Assembly: GCA_017553505.1 (NCBI GenBank)
Contig: JAFZLD010000020.1
Coordinates: forward strand, 1 to 37,711
Reading direction: 5' to 3'
Source of the DNA: Lachnospiraceae bacterium
Lineage (GTDB): Bacteria > Bacillota > Clostridia > Lachnospirales > Lachnospiraceae
Length of the DNA: 37,711 nt
A program made the translations under genes and the position numbers. Position 1 is the stretch's first letter. Each line of letters starts with the position of its first letter. The notes below the pieces were generated by a model, which was not told the DNA's origin, did no database searches, and saw only the letters and a program-made list of their open reading frames with translations. Below are positions 23,420 through 32,080 of this stretch, one piece after another.

Positions 23420-24598
23420 ATGTTTGATTTTAAATATTACACCCCTACCAAAGTTGTGTTCGGTCGTAACACCGAGAGCAAGGTGGCAGACCTTATCAAG
23501 GAATTCGGCGGCACGAAGGTGCTGATTCATTACGGCGGCGGCAGCGTAGTGCGTTCGGGCTTGTTAAAGCGCGTGACCGACACTCTTGATGCTGCAGGTA
23601 TCAGCTATGTTACCCTCGGCGGCGCAGTACCGAACCCTCACCTCGGTCTCGTATACGAAGGTATTGAACTTGTGAAAAAAGAAAAAGTAGATTTCCTGCT
23701 TGCAGTCGGCGGCGGAAGCGCAATCGACTCCGCTAAGGCTATCGGTTACGGCGTGGCCAATGACGGTGATGTGTGGGACTTCTATGACTATAAGAGAACC
23801 GCAGACGGATGCCTTCCTCTCGGCGTAATTCTTACCATTGCGGCAACAGGCAGCGAAATGAGCGATTCTTCCGTTATTACCAAGGAAGAGGGCCTTGTTA
23901 AGCGCGGTTACAGCAGTGACTTCGGTCGTCCAAGATTCGCAATCATGAATCCCGAGCTTACCATGACACTTCCCGACTACCAGACCGCATGCGGATGCAC
24001 CGATATCATGATGCATACCATGGAGAGATACTTCACCAACGGCGGCAACATGGAGCTTACAGATGCTCTTGCAGAGGGCCTTCTTAAGACAGTTAAAAAG
24101 AACGCTGTCATCTTAAGAGACGACCCCAAGAACTACGATGCCCGCGCAGAGGTTATGTGGGCAGGAAGCCTTGCTCACAACGGTCTTACCGGTTGCGGTA
24201 ATGACGGTGGCGACTGGATGACTCATAAGCTTGAGCACGAGCTCGGCGGTCTTTATGACGTGGCTCACGGTGCAGGTCTTGCTGCCATCTGGGGAAGCTG
24301 GGCAAGATACGTATACAAGGACTGCTTACCTCGCTTTAAGAAGTTCGCCCTCAACGTTATGGAAGTTGAGAACAAAGGCTCGGACGAAGAAATCGCACTT
24401 CGCGGTATCGAGGCTATGGAAGACTTCTACAGAAGCATCAACATGCCTACCAACCTTCGTGAACTCGGCGTTAAGGCTACCGAGGAAGACCTCGTAACCA
24501 TGGCTCACAAGTGCGCTGTCGGAGTTAACGGTGGCAAAGGCTCGGCCAAGTTCTTAAGAGAAGAGGATATGCTGGCAATATTCAGAGCAAGTATGTAA
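23420..24598 (+). CDS. Iron-containing alcohol dehydrogenase (butanol dehydrogenase type)
   Basis: A 392-residue group III alcohol dehydrogenase, close in layout to NAD(P)H-dependent butanol dehydrogenases (BdhA/YqhD). The nucleotide-binding motif GGGSAIDSAKAI (97-108) is intact. Metal ligands by family spacing are D195 and H199 (CTDIMMHTMERYF), H269 and H283 (THKLEHELGGLYDVAHG). It would reduce aldehydes to alcohols and recycle NAD(P)H during fermentation. AAAAGGAGGAC precedes the ATG; TATAAT at 23385-23390 is a probable -10. Single-gene unit with its own terminator. Confidence 0.94.
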   Translation: MFDFKYYTPTKVVFGRNTESKVADLIKEFGGTKVLIHYGGGSVVRSGLLKRVTDTLDAAGISYVTLGGAVPNPHLGLVYEGIELVKKEKVDFLLAVGGGSAIDSAKAIGYGVANDGDVWDFYDYKRTADGCLPLGVILTIAATGSEMSDSSVITKEEGLVKRGYSSDFGRPRFAIMNPELTMTLPDYQTACGCTDIMMHTMERYFTNGGNMELTDALAEGLLKTVKKNAVILRDDPKNYDARAEVMWAGSLAHNGLTGCGNDGGDWMTHKLEHELGGLYDVAHGAGLAAIWGSWARYVYKDCLPRFKKFALNVMEVENKGSDEEIALRGIEAMEDFYRSINMPTNLRELGVKATEEDLVTMAHKCAVGVNGGKGSAKFLREEDMLAIFRASM

Positions 24599-24613
24599 GA
24601 CATAGATTGTTTT

Positions 24614-24645
24614 AAGGGCGTCGCTACAGATGTAGCGGCGCTTTT
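24614..24645 (+). terminator. Terminator after alcohol dehydrogenase
   Basis: AAGGGCGTCGCTAC pairs with GTAGCGGCGCTTTT (one G-U) around a short loop and ends in TTTT. Confidence 0.82.
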
Positions 24646-24792
24646 GTTACTTTAACGCGCGGGTACTTAGGTGCACTCTAATTGTGTAAAATGTTTCATT
24701 AATTTCACATTGGTATACTTTAAGAAATAAAAGTGCGCATAATCTGCATCAGACATCGGCGCTTGCCGTTATGCCTGAAAGGAGAACGTACC

Positions 24793-26697
24793 ATGTGGAA
24801 TATTAGCTTCGAACTCCCATTGGTAATGATATTGGGAATTATCCTGGCTTTTTTCTTCTCGCGCCCCAGGCTGGGACTCAGAAGAAGTCGTATTTTTTTG
24901 AATATCGTTATGATTGAGACGCTGACTATTCTTACCGATCTTGTGGCATGCTCGGTGGACAATAACTATGCCGCCTACACCATAACAACGGTTAAAATTG
25001 TTAACGCGCTTTATTTTGTTGCATTCTTTTCAAGAGCATATATGCTGTATCTTTTCGCAACCGCAGTTATGAAGGATACGCTTGAGAAGGATGCTGCCAT
25101 AAGAGTCTTAATCAGACTGCCCATGCATGCCGGCGTTATTCTTACGCTTATATCGGGGTTCTTCGGATCATGGCAGTTTACTCATGTTATCTTTTACGCA
25201 GACGGGTACGGATATCATTCCGGGCAACTGTACAATATGGTATATGTCTGCGGATTCTATTACGTATTGCTGTCATTTATTTCGCTGCTTTTGTACAGAC
25301 GCAAACTCGGCAGAAGGCGTGAAAAATACAGCATGCTTTTTTACAATCTGATAATACTCGCCGCATTGATACTAAGGCTTGCACTGCCTAATTTCCTCGT
25401 CATGGACACATTTATATTCATGGCGATTTTGGTAGTGTTCCTGGCATTTGAAAACCCCGAGTATTATCTCGACCTTAAGGGTGCAACCTTCAATAACCTT
25501 GCTTTTAACGAGCACCTTGCAGAGCATGTTTCAAGCCTCGACGAAATTCCGATAGGTGTATCCGTATATAACTACCACGAAATGCGAGAAGTATACGGAT
25601 ACATGCAGATGCAGGCTGGCCTTGTAATTATAGGCAAGTACTTAAAACAACTGTGTCCCAAATCCAAAGTGTTCTATCTCAGAAACGGACGATTCATATT
25701 GCTCACCACTTCGAATATAGATGTTAATGAAAAAGCGCAGGAGATTATTGAACGATTCAAGCGTCCGCTACGCTCTCCCGAAGCGGAATTGTACCTTTCG
25801 GTCGGCATAGCTTTATATGACCTGGCACAGCCGGAATACAGCGCAGAGACCATTGCAAGCACTATGTTAAAGGCGCTTGATGAAGTGGGAAGGACCGGCA
25901 ACGTAACCGCCTTTTCAGAGGAACTCTTAAGCCGTACGGAAAAAGAAAAGTACGTTAAGAAGTGCATTGAAAACGCGCTCGAAACCCGAAGCCTCGAGTT
26001 GTATCTGCAGCCCATCGTGGATACATCAACAGGTAAGGTTGTAGGCGCGGAAGCACTTTCAAGAATCAGAGATCTTGACGGTAAGATTATTCCACCCGGA
26101 ATCTTCATTCCTATAGCCGAGAACAGCGGACGTATCAACGAACTCGGCGAGCTTGTGTTTGAAAAGGCTTGCGAGTTTATGAGTGAATCGGACGGGGAAT
26201 CTAAGAATATCGAGTGGATAAACGTTAACCTTTCGCCCGCGCAGTTTGTACGAACCGACCTTGCGGAACGCTACGCGGCAATAATAGACAAGTATGAGCT
26301 GGACCGTGATAAGGTGCACCTTGAGATTACCGAAGGCTGTATGGTCGATGACGCTTTCCTGCAGAAGCAGATGAACACCATGACCGAAAGCGGTTTTAAA
26401 TTCGTGCTCGATGATTACGGTACCGGCTACTCAAATCTGTCACGCCTTAAAAGGTGCCCGTTTATCAACATAAAACTTGACATGAGTATTGTGTGGGACT
26501 ATTGTAAAGAACCGGAGGAGATTCTTCCGAACATGATACAGGCGTTTAAATACATGGGCTTTAAGATTACTGCCGAAGGTGTAGAGAACCTTGAAATGGC
26601 CGATACCATGAAGAACATCGGCTGCGATTTTCTGCAAGGTTACTATTACTCAAAGCCTATACCGCAGGATGAATTTATCAGTAAGTACATGAGTTGA
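24793..26697 (+). CDS. Seven-helix membrane GGDEF-EAL protein, probable c-di-GMP phosphodiesterase
   Basis: A 634-residue protein. Seven hydrophobic helices fill about residues 8-230. A degenerate GGDEF domain follows (about 250-370; the catalytic loop reads RNGRF), then a complete EAL domain (about 385-630): AEALSR, NVNLSPAQF, LEITEG, LDDYGTGYSNL, INIKLDMS and AEGVEN all carry the catalytic residues. It should degrade c-di-GMP in response to a signal felt by the membrane part, which resembles 7TM sensor modules. Start at 24793 is set by GGAG 8 bases upstream. The small cysteine protein gene follows after 19 bases. Confidence 0.93.
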   Translation: MWNISFELPLVMILGIILAFFFSRPRLGLRRSRIFLNIVMIETLTILTDLVACSVDNNYAAYTITTVKIVNALYFVAFFSRAYMLYLFATAVMKDTLEKDAAIRVLIRLPMHAGVILTLISGFFGSWQFTHVIFYADGYGYHSGQLYNMVYVCGFYYVLLSFISLLLYRRKLGRRREKYSMLFYNLIILAALILRLALPNFLVMDTFIFMAILVVFLAFENPEYYLDLKGATFNNLAFNEHLAEHVSSLDEIPIGVSVYNYHEMREVYGYMQMQAGLVIIGKYLKQLCPKSKVFYLRNGRFILLTTSNIDVNEKAQEIIERFKRPLRSPEAELYLSVGIALYDLAQPEYSAETIASTMLKALDEVGRTGNVTAFSEELLSRTEKEKYVKKCIENALETRSLELYLQPIVDTSTGKVVGAEALSRIRDLDGKIIPPGIFIPIAENSGRINELGELVFEKACEFMSESDGESKNIEWINVNLSPAQFVRTDLAERYAAIIDKYELDRDKVHLEITEGCMVDDAFLQKQMNTMTESGFKFVLDDYGTGYSNLSRLKRCPFINIKLDMSIVWDYCKEPEEILPNMIQAFKYMGFKITAEGVENLEMADTMKNIGCDFLQGYYYSKPIPQDEFISKYMS

Positions 26698-26716
26698 TAC
26701 GGGGAGAAACAGTAAC

Positions 26717-26947
26717 GTGAAATCATTATTAATCAAAGATACTACTCGCGAGGAGCGAGAGCAGATAGTGGCGGAATCCATAGGAAATGTAGCAGGCGTA
26801 TGCGACGGCTGTGCGGCAGGAGTTGCTGAGATGTATCAGGATTACATTGACGGCAAGAAGGAGATTCGCGACATCAATATGGAATACCGGGCAAGATATA
26901 TTTCGGGCATGGAAGTGCCGGAAAAGTCAGGTTGTCCGATGCAATAG
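26717..26947 (+). CDS. Small cysteine-containing conserved protein
   Basis: A 76-residue soluble protein starting with GTG; GGGGAGA is 9-10 bases upstream. It opens MKSLLIKDTTREEREQIV and carries CDGCAAG (C29, C32) and a terminal GCPM cysteine, with a charged middle (DYIDGKKEIRDINMEYRARY). Similar short proteins with this opening recur in Clostridia, to my recollection, but I know of no function. The CxxC pair plus a lone cysteine could bind metal or act in thiol chemistry. It is probably cotranscribed with the preceding EAL protein, 19 bases upstream. Confidence 0.72.
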   Translation: MKSLLIKDTTREEREQIVAESIGNVAGVCDGCAAGVAEMYQDYIDGKKEIRDINMEYRARYISGMEVPEKSGCPMQ

Positions 26948-26983
26948 TGTTACTGACAAAATAAAGAGTACTAACTTGCAAAG

Positions 26984-27011
26984 AAAGACGTGTTGTGGCA
27001 CGTCTTTTTGC
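26984..27011 (+). terminator. Intrinsic terminator
   Basis: AAAGACGTG (26984-26992) pairs with CACGTCTTT (26999-27007), followed by TTTG. Confidence 0.88.
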
Positions 27012-27100
27012 TGTTTTGGGTTCTGCTCAGAATAAGCCTGCATGATATAATTTTATTAAGATAGGCACAAGCGTGCATTTTCAGGGGGTGTTAAGTAATT

Positions 27101-29122
27101 ATGAGTAACAGTATTAAAATTATGGGGAAGAGAATTGGGGCAATACTTGTGTGTGTTTCATTGATGCTGCCGACGGCGTGCGGAAAGAGCAACGAGCAAG
27201 TTACGACGGTTTCGGAGAGCACGGAGGCATCATATTTTGAAACGGTATCAGTATCGGAAGAAACATCCGATGTGCCGGCCAAAATCGACGATAACGGCAA
27301 GCCCATATGGGACTTCGACGAGTTCGTGAATGCGGAGTGGAAGAAAGGGCAGGAAGGCAAACTGAAACAGACAGGAGCTGCTTATACCTGCGCATCATAT
27401 GACAATCAGCCTATTATTAAGGAACGCCTTATTGATATTCTTGAAAATACGGATATCTCAGGTCTCAGCGCAGACGATGACATGTATAAGGCGGTTACCT
27501 TATACCGTCAGATAATGAATTACGGGGACAGAGATACACGTATTAAGACTATAAAGAAATACCTTGAGCCAATCGACAAGGTTAAGAATTTATACGGTCT
27601 TTATGAGTATTTCAAAACACCGGAGAGTGTTATCTTTAACAGAGTTCTTGCTTTGGAAGTGAATACGGATGAGAACGGATACTATTCGCTTTATTATATG
27701 CCTGAGGATTTCTCGGCTACGATTGCCCGTTATACTGCAATGGTAGATGCGGAACCTGAAGATTCGATGGGTCGGATATTCTTATCGTTTATGGAAGAAC
27801 TGGGGTACTCAGAGAGCAGGACTCGGGAAATACTCAAAAACTCTGCTACTGTGGCAGATATAATTACTACTTACCATAGCAGTACTGAAAACGACGGACT
27901 TCTGTATTATTATGATGCGGACAAATTCGAGAAAAAGGGAGTATCGCTGCCGCTATTTGAAATCCTTAAAGCACAGGGATTGGGTGGAAATGTCAACAGA
28001 ATACTGGCTGAAAAGAGTATCGCGACGTTTCTAAATAATCTTTTCGTGGCGGAGAATGCCGAAGCGTTAAGAGACTATACGCTTTTTACCACAATAACTA
28101 CGTTGTGTCCGATTGCTATTTACGATGCGACAGAGACAAGCACAGAGGCATATAGAGAGTTCGCTTATTATATTACAAGCGTCAGCTTTATGGAATGCCT
28201 CTTAACCGAATACATTACAAGGTATTACGGCGAAAAGGCCAAGGATGATATTGCGAATATTACCCACGAAGTAATCGGAGAGGCCAAGGAACTTGTAAAT
28301 AGTATCGAATGGCTCGGTACGGCGGACAAGGAAGCGGCCAAGAGAAAAATATGGGTTATGAATGAGGCTATCGGTGAACTGGAAGTGTACAATGACTTGT
28401 CGGATGTGACTCTCGGCGATAATGTTGTGGATAATTACATTGCGGTTCTTACGGACCGTATGCGCTTTAACTATGAGCAGACACTTACGGAGGATGATGA
28501 CAGAAAGCTGTATCGTGGCAATGTATTCGATATTGATGCGAGATCTTACCCGGAGTTAAATGTAATATACGTATCAATCGGAATGCTTGATCATGTAGCG
28601 GATGACAATATGCCTTATGAGGAGAAACTTGCCCGTTACGGTGAGTGTCTGGCTCATGAAATCTCACACACTTATGATACTATGCATATCGATTACGGTG
28701 CACATGGTATATATGAGCCTTGGATGAGTGATGCAGGCAGAGCCGAATATGACTCAAGAATTCAGAGCATTAAGGAGTTCTTCGACGGGTATGAAGTTGA
28801 GTACGGCGGCAAGGTAGACGGTGACCGGGTCAAGTCAGAAACCTTAGCAGACTTGATGGCGGTGCAGATATGCCTTAACATTCTGGAAACTCATGAAAAT
28901 CCCGACTACGATGCGTTCTTCAGAGCATATGCTTACGATAAAGCAATGTATTTCGAAGAGGCGGGACTTCAGGCTGTGCTTAATGATGAGCATCTGCCGG
29001 GCAAGGCAAGAATAAACGGTGTACTGGGACAGTTTGATAAGTTCTATGAAGTGTATGACATAGATGAGAGCAGTCCGTACTACGTACCGAAAGACAACAG
29101 AATAAAGATGTTCTGGGAGTAA
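27101..29122 (+). CDS. M13 (neprilysin/PepO-type) metallopeptidase lipoprotein
   Basis: A 673-residue secreted zinc endopeptidase tethered to the membrane. The signal peptide ends in a lipobox LPTAC, giving a lipidated C27. A low-complexity S/T/E linker precedes the M13 N-terminal domain. The catalytic motif is AHEISHTYD (H519, E520, H523), with the third ligand in SETLADLMAV (E580, D584). It probably cuts small peptides outside the cell. GGGGGTG lies about 12 bases before the ATG, a rather long spacing. It converges on the SRAP gene and shares a terminator with it. Confidence 0.94.
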   Translation: MSNSIKIMGKRIGAILVCVSLMLPTACGKSNEQVTTVSESTEASYFETVSVSEETSDVPAKIDDNGKPIWDFDEFVNAEWKKGQEGKLKQTGAAYTCASYDNQPIIKERLIDILENTDISGLSADDDMYKAVTLYRQIMNYGDRDTRIKTIKKYLEPIDKVKNLYGLYEYFKTPESVIFNRVLALEVNTDENGYYSLYYMPEDFSATIARYTAMVDAEPEDSMGRIFLSFMEELGYSESRTREILKNSATVADIITTYHSSTENDGLLYYYDADKFEKKGVSLPLFEILKAQGLGGNVNRILAEKSIATFLNNLFVAENAEALRDYTLFTTITTLCPIAIYDATETSTEAYREFAYYITSVSFMECLLTEYITRYYGEKAKDDIANITHEVIGEAKELVNSIEWLGTADKEAAKRKIWVMNEAIGELEVYNDLSDVTLGDNVVDNYIAVLTDRMRFNYEQTLTEDDDRKLYRGNVFDIDARSYPELNVIYVSIGMLDHVADDNMPYEEKLARYGECLAHEISHTYDTMHIDYGAHGIYEPWMSDAGRAEYDSRIQSIKEFFDGYEVEYGGKVDGDRVKSETLADLMAVQICLNILETHENPDYDAFFRAYAYDKAMYFEEAGLQAVLNDEHLPGKARINGVLGQFDKFYEVYDIDESSPYYVPKDNRIKMFWE

Positions 29123-29128
29123 TTGCAG

Positions 29129-29160
29129 GGCTGAAGAATAGTATTATTCTTCAGCCTTTT
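29129..29160. terminator. Terminator between convergent genes, containing the SRAP stop codon
   Basis: GGCTGAAGAATA (29129-29140) pairs with TATTCTTCAGCC (29145-29156), followed by TTTT on the plus strand. The minus-strand SRAP stop codon (29146-29144) lies inside the hairpin. Confidence 0.88.
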
Positions 29161-29770
29161 CTACTATCATGTCCGACAGCGCATAAGGGAGCAAATCCTC
29201 GGGCTTGGTGGAGGGATTGAGCCATTCGTCAATCTTGTCCTCGGGGAGCATGAGGGGCATGCGGTCGTGGATGGTGCTCATTTCGACTGTGGGCTCGCGG
29301 GTGAGGACTACGAAGACGGGATAGCCGTTCTCGATGCGATACAGGCCACAGAGCCAGGTGACGGTGTAGCCGGTAGGCTGGATGGAGAACTTGTCGCCGG
29401 TCTTGTCCTTACCGTCGGGACTCTTAAAGTGCTGCCACTCAAAGTAATAAGAGGCGGGTATGATGCATCGCTGATACTGCCAGGAATCGCGGAAAGTAGG
29501 CTTCTCGCCGGCGGTCTCTACGCGGGCGTTAAATAGAGTACGCTTATTCTCACCGGTCAAATAGCCCCACTGCATAGGGTATACGGTCTTAACTCCCTCC
29601 TTATTAGGAGCCAGGACGGGGACGATGTCGGTAGGGCGTACCTCGCCGTCTGTAACTATAGGGCGTCCGTGGGACTCTATAAAGCGCGAGGCCAGTACGG
29701 AGCGGTAGACTTCTTCAACTATTTCCTTAAGCTCGGGAAGGTCTTTCTCGAGGGCATATCTGGTACACAT
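29144..29770 (-). CDS. SRAP (YedK/HMCES-type) abasic-site protein
   Basis: A 208-residue SOS-response-associated peptidase domain protein, which covalently traps abasic sites in single-stranded DNA through its N-terminal cysteine. C2 is present directly after the initiator Met. N81, R83 and E85 (FNARVETAGEKP), E111 (PASYYFEW) and H168 (IHDRMPLML) match the active site of the family. It is the last gene of a LexA-controlled operon with a Y-family polymerase, which fits its role at damaged replication forks. AGGAGG sits 6 bases before the ATG and overlaps the end of the preceding gene. Confidence 0.95.
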   Translation of the reverse strand: MCTRYALEKDLPELKEIVEEVYRSVLASRFIESHGRPIVTDGEVRPTDIVPVLAPNKEGVKTVYPMQWGYLTGENKRTLFNARVETAGEKPTFRDSWQYQRCIIPASYYFEWQHFKSPDGKDKTGDKFSIQPTGYTVTWLCGLYRIENGYPVFVVLTREPTVEMSTIHDRMPLMLPEDKIDEWLNPSTKPEDLLPYALSDMIVEKAEE

Positions 29771-29779
29771 GGCTGCCTC

Positions 29780-30034
29780 CTAGGGATAATCGTCAAGGGT
29801 ATCGGTATTGTTATTGTAAAAATCGGTAACTGTCTGCTCCGACTTCGAAAGCTCTTCGTCAAAGCCCTTAAGGGCATCGAAAGGATTAAATATCTTGGCC
29901 CGCTTGGAACAGTCCATGGACGGGTGTTTAAAGGAAAAGGGGTCGTCCTTGTCATGCTTGGGCTTGCCTTTCTCGTAGACCTTGCTGTATTTGAAAGAGG
30001 AAGGAAGCGAAGCGTAACTTGGTACATTATTCAT
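29780..30034 (-). CDS. Small conserved protein of the SOS operon
   Basis: An 84-residue soluble protein of unknown function. The core FSFKHPSMDCSKRAKIFNPFDALKGFDEEL (about 33-62) looks strongly conserved in style, and I recall similar short proteins beside Y-family polymerase genes in Clostridia. In Bacillus a small YolD-like protein occupies the same place next to UvrX-type polymerases; the present sequence is not obviously YolD. Start 30034 has GGAGGA 7 bases upstream; ATG 30040 would be too close to it. It sits between the polymerase and SRAP genes, so a role in translesion synthesis is likely by context only. Confidence 0.8.
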   Translation of the reverse strand: MNNVPSYASLPSSFKYSKVYEKGKPKHDKDDPFSFKHPSMDCSKRAKIFNPFDALKGFDEELSKSEQTVTDFYNNNTDTLDDYP

Positions 30035-30070
30035 AATCATTCCTCCGGTGAGTAAACAGACCGGAGAAGC

Positions 30071-31504
30071 CTATGCCCTGTGACCTCCGATCTGATTGTT
30101 ACGCTGTATGGCGGTGGCGCCTTCTAAGAGATTCATGCCCTTTATAAGGGAGTTGGAGCCGTACTTGGTACGAACGTCCAGGAGGGCGGCATGAAGCTGC
30201 TTCTCTTTATTAAGCGCATCGTAATCGGTAAATAAATCAAGCTGATACATTCCGTTATCGGATGAGACCTCGCAGGCGCATACGCCAAGCCTTCTAAAGA
30301 GTATACGGCGGTCGCACTTACGCTTGACATCGGCCATAATGAGCTCACTTATCGGCCCGGAAATGTTAGTGGCGGAAGGTAATCTTACGGTGCCGTTAGA
30401 GTGGGCGGGGTGAAGTCTTCCGTACCAGTCTATGGCCAGTCGGCCGTCATAGCCCGGGCAGTACTCAAGGCTCTTGTAATCATAGCTGACCCACCAGGTG
30501 AACTTCTCGGAGACAAGATTCTTACGATACATATCGGAACATAAGATATCTATCATCTCGCGAAGAACGAGGCAGGCTTCCTCAAACTTGTAAGGGCGGG
30601 GGAGTACCTGACCGTTGGAGAGGGAATTATTGTCACTCTTATAATGCTTAATATCGTACATGGTGACAGGCTCTATGCCCCAAGCGTGATCTATTAAAAT
30701 CTCAGCATCTATGCCGAAGGTCTTATAGAACCATTCCTCGTCCCACTGGGTACGCTCGGCGATGTCGCCCATGGTATACATATGATTACTCTCAAGTCTC
30801 AAAGCCTTACCGTGGCCTATCTGCCAGAAGTCGGTAAGGGGTCTGTGATCCCACAAAAGACGCTTGTATGAATCCTCCGTGAGGGAGGCGATACGTACTC
30901 CGTCCCTGTCGGCGGGAACACGCTTAGCCACTATATCCATGGCGACCTTGGCAAGGTATAAATTAGTGCCTATGCCAACAGTAGCGGTAATGCCCGTATT
31001 CTTAAGAACATCCCTTATCATGGTAAGTGCCATAACATGCGCCGGAAGCTTGCCGGTCTTACGGGCTTCATCCTCGTAGAAGTGAAGATAAGGCGTACAG
31101 TCGATAAAGCACTCATCGATGCTGTACACATGAACATCCTCGGGGGATACGTACTTAAGATATATTCCGTAAATCCGCGCGGAGACCTTCTCGTAATCGG
31201 CCATGCGGGGGACGGCGGTTATATATAAAACCTTGGTATTGTGCAGCTTCTCGTACTTGCGTATCGCTTGCTTGGCCTCAAATAGGCGGGGGCGGCTGGG
31301 GACGCCGATAGCCTTAAGCGCCGGGGATACCGCAAGGCAGATGGTCTGATCCGACCTGCTCGAATCAGCCACCAAAAGATTAGCCTTTAAGGGGTCTAAG
31401 CCCCTCGCAACGCATTCCACCGACGCATAGAAACTCTTCATATCTATGGCAATGTAGGAATGTCGGGCGAATTCCGCGCCCGAATCGGCATGTATATCAT
31501 CCAT
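30071..31504 (-). CDS. Y-family translesion DNA polymerase (UmuC/UvrX-like)
   Basis: A roughly 477-residue error-prone polymerase. The palm motif YIAIDMKSFYASVEC carries the first catalytic aspartate (D21), and VYSIDECFID carries the D-E pair. The finger segment TICLAVSPALKAIGVPSRPRLFE and the little-finger domain follow. QLDLF near the C-terminus is a consensus beta-clamp-binding peptide. The tail LIKGMNLLEGATAIQRNNQIGGHRA is typical of the Gram-positive UvrX-like group, often carried on accessory operons. The start is uncertain: ATG at 31504 is used here; TTG at 31516 overlaps the upstream stop codon (TTGA). Second gene of the LexA-controlled operon. Confidence 0.94.
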   Translation of the reverse strand: MDDIHADSGAEFARHSYIAIDMKSFYASVECVARGLDPLKANLLVADSSRSDQTICLAVSPALKAIGVPSRPRLFEAKQAIRKYEKLHNTKVLYITAVPRMADYEKVSARIYGIYLKYVSPEDVHVYSIDECFIDCTPYLHFYEDEARKTGKLPAHVMALTMIRDVLKNTGITATVGIGTNLYLAKVAMDIVAKRVPADRDGVRIASLTEDSYKRLLWDHRPLTDFWQIGHGKALRLESNHMYTMGDIAERTQWDEEWFYKTFGIDAEILIDHAWGIEPVTMYDIKHYKSDNNSLSNGQVLPRPYKFEEACLVLREMIDILCSDMYRKNLVSEKFTWWVSYDYKSLEYCPGYDGRLAIDWYGRLHPAHSNGTVRLPSATNISGPISELIMADVKRKCDRRILFRRLGVCACEVSSDNGMYQLDLFTDYDALNKEKQLHAALLDVRTKYGSNSLIKGMNLLEGATAIQRNNQIGGHRA

Positions 31505-31512
31505 ATCGATTA

Positions 31513-31842
31513 TCAAAAGGAAACGGCCTCGGGGAGAACCGCCCTGTCGTCAATGTAGTAATCGCAGGTAATCTTACGTGAGTTGTTGCCGTAGAGAGCG
31601 ATAACCTCGGGGAGGTTATCGTTCACGGCGTCAAAGGTGAGTTTCTGGTCGGTGCACCAGGCGACGGCTTTATCGAGGGCGTCGCCGGCGCGACACGTCC
31701 AAAGGATTAATTTATTGCCTTCGGCTCTCCATTTACGTAAGTACTCAATGAGAGGAGTGTTCGGAGCGCCGAGTTCCGGCCAGGAGCTGTAGCAGAGCGT
31801 GCCGTCAAAATCGACGGCTATAATCTTATACTGTTCGTTCAT
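31513..31842 (-). CDS. Small HAD-like phosphatase of the SOS operon
   Basis: A 109-residue cap-less HAD-superfamily protein. Motif I is DFDGTL (D11, D13), motif II is the T of LWTCR, and DYYIDDRA near the end supplies the acidic residues of motif IV. Similar short hydrolases occur in phages and Bacteroides or Firmicutes genomes; the substrate is unknown, and a nucleotide is one guess. AAGGAGGTA precedes the ATG. It is the first gene after the LexA boxes, directly ahead of the Y-family polymerase, with which its end overlaps or nearly so. Confidence 0.9.
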   Translation of the reverse strand: MNEQYKIIAVDFDGTLCYSSWPELGAPNTPLIEYLRKWRAEGNKLILWTCRAGDALDKAVAWCTDQKLTFDAVNDNLPEVIALYGNNSRKITCDYYIDDRAVLPEAVSF

Positions 31843-31867
31843 GACGGTACCTCCTTATAAATATCGA

Positions 31868-31881
31868 CGAACAAATGTTCT
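31868..31881 (-). promoter_or_regulatory. LexA box 1 of SOS operon
   Basis: CGAACAAATGTTCT matches the Gram-positive LexA (DinR) site CGAACN4GTTCG at 9 of 10 fixed positions. It lies 26 bases before the HAD gene and just downstream of the promoter start point. Confidence 0.9.
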
Positions 31882-31895
31882 CGAATGTGTGTTCT
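31882..31895 (-). promoter_or_regulatory. LexA box 2, weaker, directly adjacent
   Basis: CGAATGTGTGTTCT, abutting box 1, has one additional mismatch (T for C in the left arm). It overlaps the expected transcription start. Confidence 0.65.
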
Positions 31896-31896
31896 T

Positions 31897-31925
31897 AATA
31901 TAACACCGGAAAAATAAAAAATCAA
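31897..31925 (-). promoter_or_regulatory. Promoter of SOS operon
   Basis: Minus strand: TTGATT (31925-31920), 17-base spacer, TATATT (31902-31897). The two LexA boxes lie immediately downstream. Confidence 0.75.
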
Positions 31926-31994
31926 TGCTTTTTTAAAAATTTTCTTTGGCCGATTGTAGTATGATAAAAAGCGGTGAAAAAATTTTTCAAAATG

Positions 31995-32025
31995 TTGTCA
32001 CCTTTCTTTGACCCCAATCATATAT
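31995..32025 (+). promoter_or_regulatory. Candidate ECF-type autoregulatory promoter
   Basis: TTGTCACCTTT followed at promoter spacing by AATCATATATAG resembles the -35 (TGxAACC-like) and -10 regions seen before Clostridial ECF sigma operons. The match is approximate. Confidence 0.35.
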
Positions 32026-32080
32026 AGTGTGTAAGGCCATTCGCGAAGACCTGTTGTTATCACATTTAGGAGGACAACAA

